Shown here piece by piece: positions 9,662-16,707 of a stretch of 21,543 bases of DNA (position 1 is its first letter; the number at the start of each line of letters is the position of its first letter). The position numbers were made by a program, and so were the translations under genes. Origin of the DNA: JBLNBU01 sp050260215 (GTDB lineage: Bacteria; Pseudomonadota; Alphaproteobacteria; Rhodospirillales; Magnetospirillaceae); NCBI GenBank assembly GCA_050260215.1, contig JBLNBU010000232.1, forward strand, positions 1 through 21,543, written 5' to 3'. The notes beneath the pieces were generated by a model. It was not told the DNA's origin. It ran no database searches and saw only the letters and a program-made list of their open reading frames with translations.

Positions 9662-10015
9662 TCATAGCGTCACCCGCCTGTATTCGATCTTTGCGGTGCG
9701 GAGGCCGCTGGCACGCAGGTAGTTCAGACACTGACCGGTATGGGCTGGGCCAAGGCCTTCGCATGCCTTCAACTCGACCACGACCTGATCCTCGACGATG
9801 AGGTCGGCGACATAAGTGCCGATTTCCCTGCCCTTGTACGTCACGGGAAAGGCGACCTCTCGGGCCGCTGCGATTCCCCGCAGGGTCAACTCTTCCAGCA
9901 ACGCCTTCTGATATACGCTTTCCAGGAAACCATGGCCAAGCACCCGCGCCACCTCAAACGCCGCCTGGAGGACAGCGCCGGTGACAGGGTCCTTGGTTTC
10001 CACCTGTACGTTCAT
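9662..10015 (-). CDS. GxxExxY family protein (PDDEXK_3-like)
   Basis: 117 aa; the ATG at 10015 lies inside a flanking 10-bp repeat unit. The name-giving motif is G29-F-L-E32-S-V-Y35 in ARVLGHGFLESVYQKALLEE. A PD-(D/E)XK-type core follows: YKGREIGTYVADLIVEDQVV with D71, then E81-L-K83. The family resembles small nucleases; its biological role is not established as far as I know. The C-terminal LNYLRASGLR normally continues into a hydrophobic strand such as LLINFG before the end. Here it jumps directly to TAKIEYRRVTL, so about 7-9 residues seem missing and activity may be altered. Translation appears coupled to a 7-codon micro-ORF (ATGA overlap). Confidence 0.9.
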   Translation of the reverse strand: MNVQVETKDPVTGAVLQAAFEVARVLGHGFLESVYQKALLEELTLRGIAAAREVAFPVTYKGREIGTYVADLIVEDQVVVELKACEGLGPAHTGQCLNYLRASGLRTAKIEYRRVTL

Positions 10016-10035
10016 CTGTGTTTATCTGTGTTCAT
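10012..10035 (-). CDS. 7-codon micro-ORF encoded by the repeat array, coupled to the GxxExxY start
   Basis: ATG at 10035 in the outermost repeat unit reads MNTDKHR and stops at TGA 10014-10012, overlapping the GxxExxY ATG (10015-10013) as ATGA. GGAG lies about 8 nt upstream of this ATG, and the yejB stop is 14 nt upstream, whereas the GxxExxY ATG itself has no Shine-Dalgarno. It may be a translational coupler rather than a functional peptide. Confidence 0.5.
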   Translation of the reverse strand: MNTDKHR

Positions 10036-10042
10036 CTGTGTC
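10012..10042. repeat. right array of 10-bp repeats flanking the GxxExxY gene
   Basis: On the plus strand: TCATCTGTGT (10012-10021), TTATCTGTGT (10022-10031), TCATCTGTGT (10032-10041), then C at 10042. Reverse-complemented, these are ACACAGATGA, ACACAGATAA and ACACAGATGA, the same units as at 9627-9656 but in inverse orientation. The variant unit is the middle one here and the innermost one on the left. Confidence 0.95.
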
Positions 10043-10049
10043 TCCAACC

Positions 10050-11153
10050 TCACCCCTCCCGCTTCTCGAAGTCGATCCGGGGATCGACGAAGTGGTAGGT
10101 CAGGTCGCTGATCAGGTTCAGCACCAGGCCCAGCAGGCTGAAGGCGTAGAGGGTGCCGAACATCACCGGATAGTCGCGGTTGGTCACCGCCTCGAAGGAC
10201 AGCAGGCCGATGCCGTCCAGCGAGAAGATGATCTCGATCAGCACCGAGCCGGTGAACAGGATGCCCACCAGGGCGGACGGGAAGCCGGCGATGATCAGCA
10301 GCATGGCGTTGCGGAAGACGTGGCCGTACAGCACCCGGTTCTCGGGCAGGCCCTTGGCGCGCGCGGTGACCACGTACTGCTTGTTGATCTCTTCGAGGAA
10401 CGAGTTCTTGGTCAGCATGGTCAGCGAGGCGAAGCCGCCGACCACCAGCGCGGTGACCGGCAGCGCCAGGTGCCAGAAATAGTCGGCGATGCGCGCCGGC
10501 CACGCCATCTGCTCCCATCCCACGGAGGTCAGCCCGCGCAACGGAAACCAGGCGAAGTAGCGCCCGCCGGCGAACAGCACGATCAGCAAGATGGCGAACA
10601 GGAAGCCCGGCACCGCATAGCCGACGATCACCGCCCACGAGGTGGCGATGTCGAAGGGCCGCCCGTCGCGGGTGGCCTTGGCGATGCCCAAGGGGATCGA
10701 CACCAGGTAGATGATCAGGGTGCTCCACAGCCCCAGCGAGATGGACACCGGCATCTTTTCCAGCACCAGGTCGACCACCGAGACGTCGCGATAGAAGCTC
10801 TTGCCGAAATCGAAGCGCAGGTAGTTGCCCATCATCTGGACGAAGCGCTCGGGCGCGGGCTTGTCGAAGCCGAACTGCTTTTCGATCTCGTGGACGAAAG
10901 CGGGGTCCAGGCCTTGCGCGCCGCGATAGGCGCCGCCCTCGCCGGTGGCGCCCGGCCTGGGCGCGCGTGCCGCACTCTCGCCGCCCATGCCGGACACCCG
11001 GGCGGTGGCCTCGACCGCAGTGCCTTCGATGCGGGCGATCATCAGTTCCACCGGCCCGCCGGGGGCGAACTGCACCACCACGAAGTTGACCAGCATGATG
11101 CCGAACACGGTCAGCGGGATCAGCAGCAGGCGGCGAAGGGCGTAGGCCAGCAT
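10050..11153 (-). CDS. yejB: peptide ABC transporter permease YejB
   Basis: 367 aa from ATG 11153, whose A is shared with the yejA stop (TGATG), so translation is coupled. The open frame extends to 11318, but that part overlaps yejA out of frame. It begins with the membrane anchor YALRRLLLIPLTVFGIMLVN and the family's FAPGGPVELMIARIEG. After a variable periplasmic insert come GLDPAFVHEIEKQFGFDKP and the permease core with coupling loop KQYVVTARAKGLPENRVLYG. The C-terminus ends DPRIDFEKREG, aligning with the E. coli YejB end, so the downstream insertion did not truncate it. Inner-membrane partner of YejE. Confidence 0.96.
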   Translation of the reverse strand: MLAYALRRLLLIPLTVFGIMLVNFVVVQFAPGGPVELMIARIEGTAVEATARVSGMGGESAARAPRPGATGEGGAYRGAQGLDPAFVHEIEKQFGFDKPAPERFVQMMGNYLRFDFGKSFYRDVSVVDLVLEKMPVSISLGLWSTLIIYLVSIPLGIAKATRDGRPFDIATSWAVIVGYAVPGFLFAILLIVLFAGGRYFAWFPLRGLTSVGWEQMAWPARIADYFWHLALPVTALVVGGFASLTMLTKNSFLEEINKQYVVTARAKGLPENRVLYGHVFRNAMLLIIAGFPSALVGILFTGSVLIEIIFSLDGIGLLSFEAVTNRDYPVMFGTLYAFSLLGLVLNLISDLTYHFVDPRIDFEKREG

Positions 11154-12958
11154 CAGCGCCCCCGCGCCGCGGCCAGGGCCGCGTCCTTCTTGGGGTCGAT
11201 CCACCAGCTGAACAGCTGGAAGCCGCGCATGGGGACCACCGGCGGACGGCCGAACTTGTCCCAATAGGCCAGGCGGTCGGCGCCCAGGTACCATTGCGGG
11301 ATGACGTAGTGGTTCCACAAGAGCGCCCGGTCCAGTGCCCGGGTGCGCGCCACCAGGTCTTCCCGGGTGGTGGCGGCGATGACCTTGTCGACCAGCACGT
11401 CGACCGCCGGGTTCTTGATGCCGACCACGTTGCGGCTGCCCTGGTGGTCGGCGGCCTCGCTGGTCCAGTACATGGCCTGCTCATTGCCGGGCGACAGCGA
11501 TTCGCCCCAGCTCATGACGATCATGTCGAAGTCGAAGGCGCGCACCCGGTTCTGGTACTGGGAGGCGTCGACGGTGCGCACCGACACCTCGATGCCCAGC
11601 CGGGCCAGGTTGCGCACGAAGGGCAGCACCACCCGCTCGAAGGCGGGCGACACCAGCAGGATCTCGAACGAAAAGGGCCGGCCGTCCTTGACCAGCTTGC
11701 CCTTGTCCACCGTCCAGCCGGCCTGCTCCAGCAGCTTCATGGCGATGCGCAGGTTGGGCCGCACGTCGCCGCTGCCGTCGGTGGCGGGTGCCTTGTATTC
11801 GGTGGTGAAAACCTCGGCCGGCAGCTGGTCCTTCAGGGGGGTCAGCACTGCCAGCTCGCGCCCGTCGGGCAGGCCGGCGGCAGCCAGGTCCGAGTTCGAG
11901 AAGTAGCTGTTGCACCGCTTGTACTGGCCATAGAACAGGTTCTTGTTCGACCACTCGAAATCGAAGGCATAGGCCAGGGCCTGGCGCACCTTGGCGTCAG
12001 TGAACAGCGGGCGGCGGATGTTGTAGGCGAAGGCCTGCATGCCGGCGGGCACGCTGTTGTCCAGGCGGTCCTTCCTGGCCAGGCCGTTGGCCAGCGCCGG
12101 CCAGTCGTCATAGGCGGTCGCCCACTTCTTGGCCTCGTTCTCCTCGCGGAAGTCGTATTCGCCGGCCTTCAGGGCCTCCAGCGCCACGGTGCTGTCGCGG
12201 TAGTAGTCGTAGCGGATGCGGTCGAAGTTGTACTGCCCCTTGCGCACCGGCAGCCCCGCGCCCCAGTAGTCCTTGACCCGCTCGTAGACCACGTAGCGGC
12301 CGGGCTCGAAGCTGGCGATACGGTAGGGACCGCTGCCCAGGGGCGGGACCAGGGTGGTTTCCTCGAAGGCCTTGCCCTGCCAGTAGTGCCTGGGCAGTAC
12401 CGGCATCTCGCCGATGATCAGCGGCAGCTCGCGGTTGTCGCCGGGCTTGAAGGTGAACTTGACGCCGCGCTCGCCCACCTTCTCGGCCTTGGCCACCGCG
12501 GCGTAGTAGAAGCGGTAGTTGGGCTCGCCCTTGGTCTTCAGGGTCTCCAGCGAGAAGATCACGTCCTCGGGCGTCACCGGCTTGCCGTCGTGCCAGCGGG
12601 CCTCGCGCCGCAGGGTGAATGTCACCGCCGAGCGGTCGGGCGGCACGTCGACGGTTTCGGCCAGCAGGCCGTACATGCTGAACGGCTCGTCGGCGGCCGG
12701 AACCATCAGGGTCTCGAACGGCAGGCCGGCGCCGGCGGCCTCGACCCCCTTGACGATGAAGGGGTTGAGGTTGTCGAAGGTGTTGAGCGCCGCCAGCCGG
12801 ATCTCGCCGCCCTTGGGGGCGTCGGGCACCACATAGTCGAAATGGTCGAAGCCGGCCGGGTACTTGGGCGCCCCGTGCATGGCGATGCCGTGCTGGGGCG
12901 CGGCCCAGGCGTTGGCAGCCAGCAGGCAGGCGAAGAGGGCGGCGGCAATCAGGCGCAT
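11153..12958 (-). CDS. yejA: periplasmic peptide-binding protein YejA (SBP family 5)
   Basis: 601 aa from ATG 12958, chosen because it gives a clean Sec signal peptide (MRLIAAALFACLLAANAWA, cleavage before APQ) with GGGGA about 9 nt upstream. An upstream in-frame start at 13012 would put 18 residues before the signal. Family-5 solute-binding features include LNTFDNLNPFIVKGVEA near the mature N-terminus, the ARWHDGKPVTPEDVIFSLE core motif, LGSGPYRIASFEPGRYVVYE, and NIRRPLFTDAKVRQALAYAF. It captures oligopeptides or peptide-nucleotide compounds and delivers them to YejBE/YejF. First gene of the yej operon. Confidence 0.96.
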   Translation of the reverse strand: MRLIAAALFACLLAANAWAAPQHGIAMHGAPKYPAGFDHFDYVVPDAPKGGEIRLAALNTFDNLNPFIVKGVEAAGAGLPFETLMVPAADEPFSMYGLLAETVDVPPDRSAVTFTLRREARWHDGKPVTPEDVIFSLETLKTKGEPNYRFYYAAVAKAEKVGERGVKFTFKPGDNRELPLIIGEMPVLPRHYWQGKAFEETTLVPPLGSGPYRIASFEPGRYVVYERVKDYWGAGLPVRKGQYNFDRIRYDYYRDSTVALEALKAGEYDFREENEAKKWATAYDDWPALANGLARKDRLDNSVPAGMQAFAYNIRRPLFTDAKVRQALAYAFDFEWSNKNLFYGQYKRCNSYFSNSDLAAAGLPDGRELAVLTPLKDQLPAEVFTTEYKAPATDGSGDVRPNLRIAMKLLEQAGWTVDKGKLVKDGRPFSFEILLVSPAFERVVLPFVRNLARLGIEVSVRTVDASQYQNRVRAFDFDMIVMSWGESLSPGNEQAMYWTSEAADHQGSRNVVGIKNPAVDVLVDKVIAATTREDLVARTRALDRALLWNHYVIPQWYLGADRLAYWDKFGRPPVVPMRGFQLFSWWIDPKKDAALAAARGR

Positions 12959-13023
12959 GAAGGGTCCCCGGAACGGTGACCCGAGTGTGGCCGCAACCGG
13001 AGGCGAGGACAAGCCCCGAGCAG

Positions 13024-13042
13024 GCGCGCGCCGGATGCGCGC
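13024..13042. repeat. GCGCGC inverted repeat between xerD and yejA
   Basis: GCGCGC (13024-13029) and GCGCGC (13037-13042) around a short loop, just downstream of the xerD stop on the minus strand. There is no T-run. It could slow decay or weakly separate xerD from the yej operon; no convincing yejA promoter is visible in the 89-bp gap. Confidence 0.35.
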
Positions 13043-13047
13043 ACGGC

Positions 13048-13932
13048 CTACTTCTTCTTGCCGAGCCCGGCCAGGGGATGGGCGCGATTGACCAGTTCGG
13101 TGCGCGCTTCGTCCAGCACGTGGGTATAGATCTCGGTGGTGGCGATGTCGGCGTGGCCCAGCATCTGCTGGACGCTGCGCAGGTCGGCACCGCCGGCCAG
13201 CAGGTGGGTGGCGAAGGAATGGCGCAGCACGTGCGGGCTGACCTTGTCCAGGTCCAGCCCCGCCTCGCCGGCCAGGCGAGCCAGCATCTTGGCGAAACCG
13301 GTCCGCGTCAGGTGGCCGCTTTTCCCGTGCGAGGGAAACAACCAGCGCGAGGCCGGTTTGGCCGGTCGCTCGGCCAGCCAGGCCTTCAGCGCCTCGCGGG
13401 CGGCGTCGGTCAGCGGCACCATGCGCTCCTTCGAGCCCTTGCCGCGCACCACCAGCACCGACGGATCGCGCGCCACCGCCGACACTGGCAGCGACACCAG
13501 CTCGGACACCCGAAGGCCGGTGGCGTAGAGCACCTCGAGCAGCGCGGTGGCCATGGCCGAGCTTCTGGCCGCCGCCAGCAGGTCCTCGACCTCGCCCTGG
13601 TAGAGCAGCTTGGGCAGCGGCCGGCCCAGCCGCGGGCTGTCCAGCGTCGCCGACGGGTCGTCAGGCCGCAGCTTCTCGGCATAGAGGAACTTGTAGAACT
13701 GGCGAAGGCAGGACAGCCGCCTGGCCTGGGTGCGCGTCGCCATGCCGATGTCGGCCTGGTGCGACAGGTAGGCGCGCAGGTCGTCGGGCCCGGCCCGGTC
13801 CAGCCCCTGCCCGCGCCTGGCCAGGAACCCGGCCAGGTCGTCGAGGTCGCGGCGATAGGCGTCCAGTGTATTGCCCGCCGCCGCCCGCTCGGCGGCCATC
13901 ATTTCCAGGAAGGAGTCGACGTGGCGGGCCAT
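13048..13932 (-). CDS. xerD: site-specific tyrosine recombinase XerD
   Basis: 294 aa, standard XerC/D length. With XerC and FtsK it resolves chromosome dimers at dif. The N-terminal SAM-like DNA-binding domain (about 1-105) is followed by the catalytic domain with all active residues at E. coli XerD spacing: R141 in YATGLRVSEL, K165 in RGKGSKERMVPL, H234 and R237 in SPHVLRHSFATHLL, H260 in MLGHADI, and the nucleophile Y269 in TTEIYTHV. Assignment to XerD over XerC rests on the classic alphaproteobacterial arrangement, divergent from aroK-aroB-CorC. Its ribosome-binding site (GAGGGGG) lies in the distal arm of a strong hairpin. No mobile-element context, so this is the housekeeping enzyme. Confidence 0.95.
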   Translation of the reverse strand: MARHVDSFLEMMAAERAAAGNTLDAYRRDLDDLAGFLARRGQGLDRAGPDDLRAYLSHQADIGMATRTQARRLSCLRQFYKFLYAEKLRPDDPSATLDSPRLGRPLPKLLYQGEVEDLLAAARSSAMATALLEVLYATGLRVSELVSLPVSAVARDPSVLVVRGKGSKERMVPLTDAAREALKAWLAERPAKPASRWLFPSHGKSGHLTRTGFAKMLARLAGEAGLDLDKVSPHVLRHSFATHLLAGGADLRSVQQMLGHADIATTEIYTHVLDEARTELVNRAHPLAGLGKKK

Positions 13933-13937
13933 CTAAT

Positions 13938-13962
13938 CCCCCTCTCCCGCTGGGAGAGGGGG
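13938..13962 (-). promoter_or_regulatory. 11-bp GC hairpin that includes the xerD ribosome-binding site
   Basis: On the minus strand CCCCCTCTCCC, loop AGC, GGGAGAGGGGG, then ATTAG and the xerD ATG. The stem is perfect and the right arm is the Shine-Dalgarno itself. The stop of the upstream gene (13976) is 13 nt before the stem, so an arriving ribosome could open it. The palindrome resembles that at 3067-3090. Confidence 0.6.
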
Positions 13963-13975
13963 GAAGGGCAGGCAG

Positions 13976-15757
13976 CTACACCCCGTTGGCAACGGCGGCC
14001 TCGATCGCCAGGGCGCGGGCCTCCTTGTCGAGGCCGAGGAGGTGGAGGGCGGCGACCACGCGGGCGATGGTGTCGGGATCGGCCTTGTCGAGGCCCGCGT
14101 CGCCCAGCGACACCGCCGAGACCAGCACCGTCTCGCCCAGTTGCAGGCCGTCGACGGCGGCGCGCAACAGGGCCTTCAGCGCGGCGCGCGGCTGGGGCTG
14201 GCCGGCGGTGTACAGGGGGCCGTCCAGCGCAGTCAGCCATTCGGCCGCCGGCACCCGCTCGCCGACTGCGGCCAGTACGCCGAGAACCACCGCGGTGCGG
14301 CGTTCGGCCTGGTCGGGCGGCAGCTCGCGGGCGGTGCGCCAGGCGTCGAACACGGCGGCAGGCGTCGGCTTGTCGCTTTCGCCGCGCGACAGCCGGGCCA
14401 GCGGCCACAGGGCCGCATAGGCCTTGGCCTCCTCGGGAGCCGAGGCGGCCAGCGCCATCCAGCGTGCGGCGGCGTCGGCCTGGCCGGCGGCGAACAGGGC
14501 GCGGGCGGCCACCGGCCCGAAGGCGGGCGGCACGCCGTCAGGCCGCAGCTCGGCCAGCAGCGGGGCGTACAGCCGGGCGGCGGTGCCATAGGTGCCGCGG
14601 CTGGCGGCCAGCTCGAAGGCGCGGGTGACGATCTCGGCCCTGGCCTGGGGTTTCAGCTCGGACTGGGCGGCGCGGAACATCAGCGCCCGAGTGCGCGCCC
14701 CCTTGTCGCCGGCGGCCGGGGCCAGCGGCGACTGCAGGTCGGCAGGAGTGAAGGCGACCGAGCCGTAGAGTTGGCGCAGCGCCTCGGTGTCGAGCGCGCC
14801 CATGGCCTCGGCCTTCTCGGCGGCGGCGATGCGCACCTCGATGGGCGCCTCCGAGGCGGCCACCGCGCGCAGCACCGCCGGGTTGGCGGCATTGGCGACG
14901 TCGGCCGGCAGGGCCATCTTGGCCGCCTTGAACGCCGCCAGGTGCACCGGCTGGGCGTTGGGCAGGCGGTCGACCTTGACCGGGGCCAGGCCGCCCAGGA
15001 CCTCGGCGGCGGCGATGAACGCCTTGTCGGCATCCTTGCGCTCGCGCATCAGGTCGAGTGCCAGATTGCCCTCGAGGGTGCGGCCCGAAACCATGTGGCA
15101 AAGGATCTGCAGCCGGGGCTCGGCCGCCGGGCCGGCCTCGCGGCAGGCCCCGGCGGTGTCGCCCGACAGCAGCAGGGCGTCGACCTTCAGCTGGTTGAGC
15201 TCGGGCGTGCGCAAGGAATCGGGGGCGGCCTTCAGCAGGGCGGCGACGCCGTCGGCATCGCCCATGGCCCACAGGGCCTGGGCGCGCAACTGCAGCAGCG
15301 ACGGACCGTCGGCGCCGTTGCCCTGGGGCACGCCGGCGGCGGTCAGCAGCAGGCGGCGCATCAGGCCGTGCACCGACGGCGACTGGATGGCCACCGGCAG
15401 CTGGGGCAGCAGGCGACGCACGGTCGCCATGCTGGTGCCCTGCCACATGTCGACCCCGAAGCCGCCGTGCTTGTCGTCGAGCACGCCGACGGCATTGGCG
15501 TCGGGCGCCTTCAGCTCCTGGACCTCGACGCCGCTGACGGCGCGTCCGGCCGGCCGGGGCCTTTCCTTCTCGACCGCCTTGTGCTGCTCGGACTCGATCA
15601 CGATCGGGGCCGGCGGCTCGGACAATAGCGGCATGGGCGCACCGGCGGCGGGCGCCTCGTGCGCGGGCTGGGGTTCGGCACCGGCGGGCAGGGCGGAAAC
15701 CGCCAGCCCGGCCGACAACAGCAGGGGAAGAACCTTGTTAACGCGGCAACTTATCAT
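13976..15757 (-). CDS. exported helical-repeat protein of unknown function
   Basis: 593 aa from ATG 15757, with AGAAGG about 10 nt upstream. A Sec signal peptide is clear (KVLPLLLSAGLAVSALPAGA, cleavage near residue 27), so the protein is periplasmic or envelope-associated. A Pro/Ala-rich stretch follows to about residue 75, then GGFGVDMWQGTSMATVRRLL. The remainder is almost wholly alpha-helical with Ala/Leu-rich helix pairs (for example LQLRAQALWAMGDADGVAALL and ARALFAAGQADAAARWMALA) that look like degenerate TPR/SEL1-type repeats, suggesting a protein-binding scaffold. I do not recognise a named family. Its start overlaps the 46-aa gene upstream by 20 nt, and it precedes xerD, so the three probably form an operon. 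Confidence 0.85.
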   Translation of the reverse strand: MISCRVNKVLPLLLSAGLAVSALPAGAEPQPAHEAPAAGAPMPLLSEPPAPIVIESEQHKAVEKERPRPAGRAVSGVEVQELKAPDANAVGVLDDKHGGFGVDMWQGTSMATVRRLLPQLPVAIQSPSVHGLMRRLLLTAAGVPQGNGADGPSLLQLRAQALWAMGDADGVAALLKAAPDSLRTPELNQLKVDALLLSGDTAGACREAGPAAEPRLQILCHMVSGRTLEGNLALDLMRERKDADKAFIAAAEVLGGLAPVKVDRLPNAQPVHLAAFKAAKMALPADVANAANPAVLRAVAASEAPIEVRIAAAEKAEAMGALDTEALRQLYGSVAFTPADLQSPLAPAAGDKGARTRALMFRAAQSELKPQARAEIVTRAFELAASRGTYGTAARLYAPLLAELRPDGVPPAFGPVAARALFAAGQADAAARWMALAASAPEEAKAYAALWPLARLSRGESDKPTPAAVFDAWRTARELPPDQAERRTAVVLGVLAAVGERVPAAEWLTALDGPLYTAGQPQPRAALKALLRAAVDGLQLGETVLVSAVSLGDAGLDKADPDTIARVVAALHLLGLDKEARALAIEAAVANGV

Positions 15758-15878
15758 CCGGAATGACCTTCTCGACCCGTGCCGACGGCGGCGGCACGTC
15801 CCAGGTGGCGAGAAACACGGCGCCGCCGGCGACCGCGGCCAGCACCAGAAGAACGAGGACGGCGGAGAGCTTGCTCAT
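15738..15878 (-). CDS. 46-aa single-pass membrane protein
   Basis: ATG 15878 to TAA 15740-15738. The sequence starts MSKLSAVLVLLVLAAVAGGA, a single hydrophobic segment acting as an uncleaved anchor, then LATWDVPPPSARVEKVIPDD and LPR. The WDVPPP...VEKVIP tail has the look of a conserved functional motif, and the reading frame ends inside the start of the 593-aa exported protein, a typical operon overlap. The two products may act together in the envelope. No strong Shine-Dalgarno is visible before the ATG, so the call rests on the anchor-plus-tail design and the overlap. Confidence 0.65.
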   Translation of the reverse strand: MSKLSAVLVLLVLAAVAGGAVFLATWDVPPPSARVEKVIPDDKLPR

Positions 15879-16085
15879 GGGCGGAGGTTAGACCTTTTCC
15901 ATCACGTCTGGACACACCCCGGGCGGGGCGCTAAAAGCGGCAGAGGCGGCGGGAACCGGCAACGCGCGGGCCGGCCCTCCCCCACCAGGCACGCGCCGAT
16001 GCGCCGGGGTCGGTTGGTCCCGTTGCAGCGGCCTCGGGTAGAGGATGCTAGGGACCGACCATGGCGAATCTGCGGCAGTGTATCG

Positions 16086-16127
16086 GCCAACCGCCGGCTG
16101 ATCAACGCCAACCGCCCGCTTATCAGC
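16086..16127 (+). repeat. tandem 21-bp direct repeat upstream of aroK
   Basis: GCCAACCGCCGGCTGATCAAC (positions 16086-16106) is followed directly by a second copy (16107-16127) differing at 3 of 21 positions. Within it, GCTGAT (16097-16102) and ATCAGC (16122-16127) can also pair. It lies 13 bp before the aroK ATG, which has no clear Shine-Dalgarno. The rest of 15879-16085 is the divergent intergenic region, with no convincing promoter or RNA gene. Confidence 0.6.
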
Positions 16128-16140
16128 GACGGTCGCGGCC

Positions 16141-16707
16141 ATGACCGGCGAGCCTGGCCGACTGGCCGATGAGGTGGCGGCACGCCTGGACCGAACGGTG
16201 GTGCTGGTCGGCCTGATGGGGGCTGGCAAGTCGTGCATCGGCCGCCGCCTGGCCCAGCGCCTGAGGCTGCCGTTCCTCGATTCCGACGCCGAGTTCGAGG
16301 CCGCCTGCGGCTGCACCATCTCGGAATACTTCACCCGCCACGGCGAGGCCGAGTTCCGCGACGGCGAGCGCAAGGTCATCGCCCGGCTGCTCGACGGCCC
16401 GCCGGTGGTGCTGGCGACCGGCGGCGGGGCCTTCTGCAACGACGAGACCCGCGCGCGCATCAAGTCGACAGCCATCTCGGTGTGGATCAAGGCCGAGCTG
16501 GATCTGCTGGTCAAGCGTACCGCCGGGCGCGACCATCGCCCGTTGCTGAAGACCGGCGACCCGCGCGAGATCCTGGGCCGCCTGATGGAAGCCCGCTATC
16601 CCCTGTATGCCGAGGCCGACATCACCGTGCAGTCCACCGACGAGGCGCCCGAGATCACCGTCGCCCGCGTCCTCGAAGGCCTTGCCGACCATCTGGAGAT
16701 CCCATGA
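16141..16707 (+). CDS. aroK: shikimate kinase
   Basis: 188 aa. It phosphorylates shikimate with ATP to shikimate 3-phosphate in aromatic amino acid synthesis (cytoplasm). Walker A GLMGAGKS is at 24-31, followed by C32 where many relatives have T. Shikimate-binding residues are D49 in LDSDAEFE, R73 in EFRDGE and the GGGAF loop at 94-98. LID arginine R133 is in HRPLL, and R152 is in ARYPLY. There is an in-frame TGA 14 codons upstream of this ATG and no other start between, so the start is fixed even without a Shine-Dalgarno. The stop overlaps the aroB start as ATGA. Confidence 0.96.
   Translation: MTGEPGRLADEVAARLDRTVVLVGLMGAGKSCIGRRLAQRLRLPFLDSDAEFEAACGCTISEYFTRHGEAEFRDGERKVIARLLDGPPVVLATGGGAFCNDETRARIKSTAISVWIKAELDLLVKRTAGRDHRPLLKTGDPREILGRLMEARYPLYAEADITVQSTDEAPEITVARVLEGLADHLEIP

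Larger units (their letters stand above)
9626..10042 (-). mobile_element. putative GxxExxY mobile unit inserted between yejB and yejE
   Basis: A 417-bp block bounded by inverted arrays of three 10-bp units each, with a single small gene between. It interrupts an otherwise tightly packed operon: yejA/yejB and yejE/yejF overlap, while yejB and yejE are more than 450 bp apart. No target-site duplication longer than the shared terminal G is evident, and no transposase is present. Treating it as mobile is inference from the bounded structure and the position. Confidence 0.55.

Noticed and set aside
9626..10042. CRISPR-like array
   Set aside because: The units are 10 bp, directly adjacent without spacers, and inverted around a gene; no cas genes are near.
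13048..13932. XerD as a phage or integron integrase
   Set aside because: Length and residue spacing match housekeeping XerD, and the locus has the conserved xerD/aroKB neighbourhood with no attachment site or cargo.
13976..15757. Multiple long plus-strand frames opposite this gene as real genes
   Set aside because: The minus-strand frame has a signal peptide, a ribosome-binding site and operon overlap; the opposite frames are Gly/Gln/His-rich shadows.
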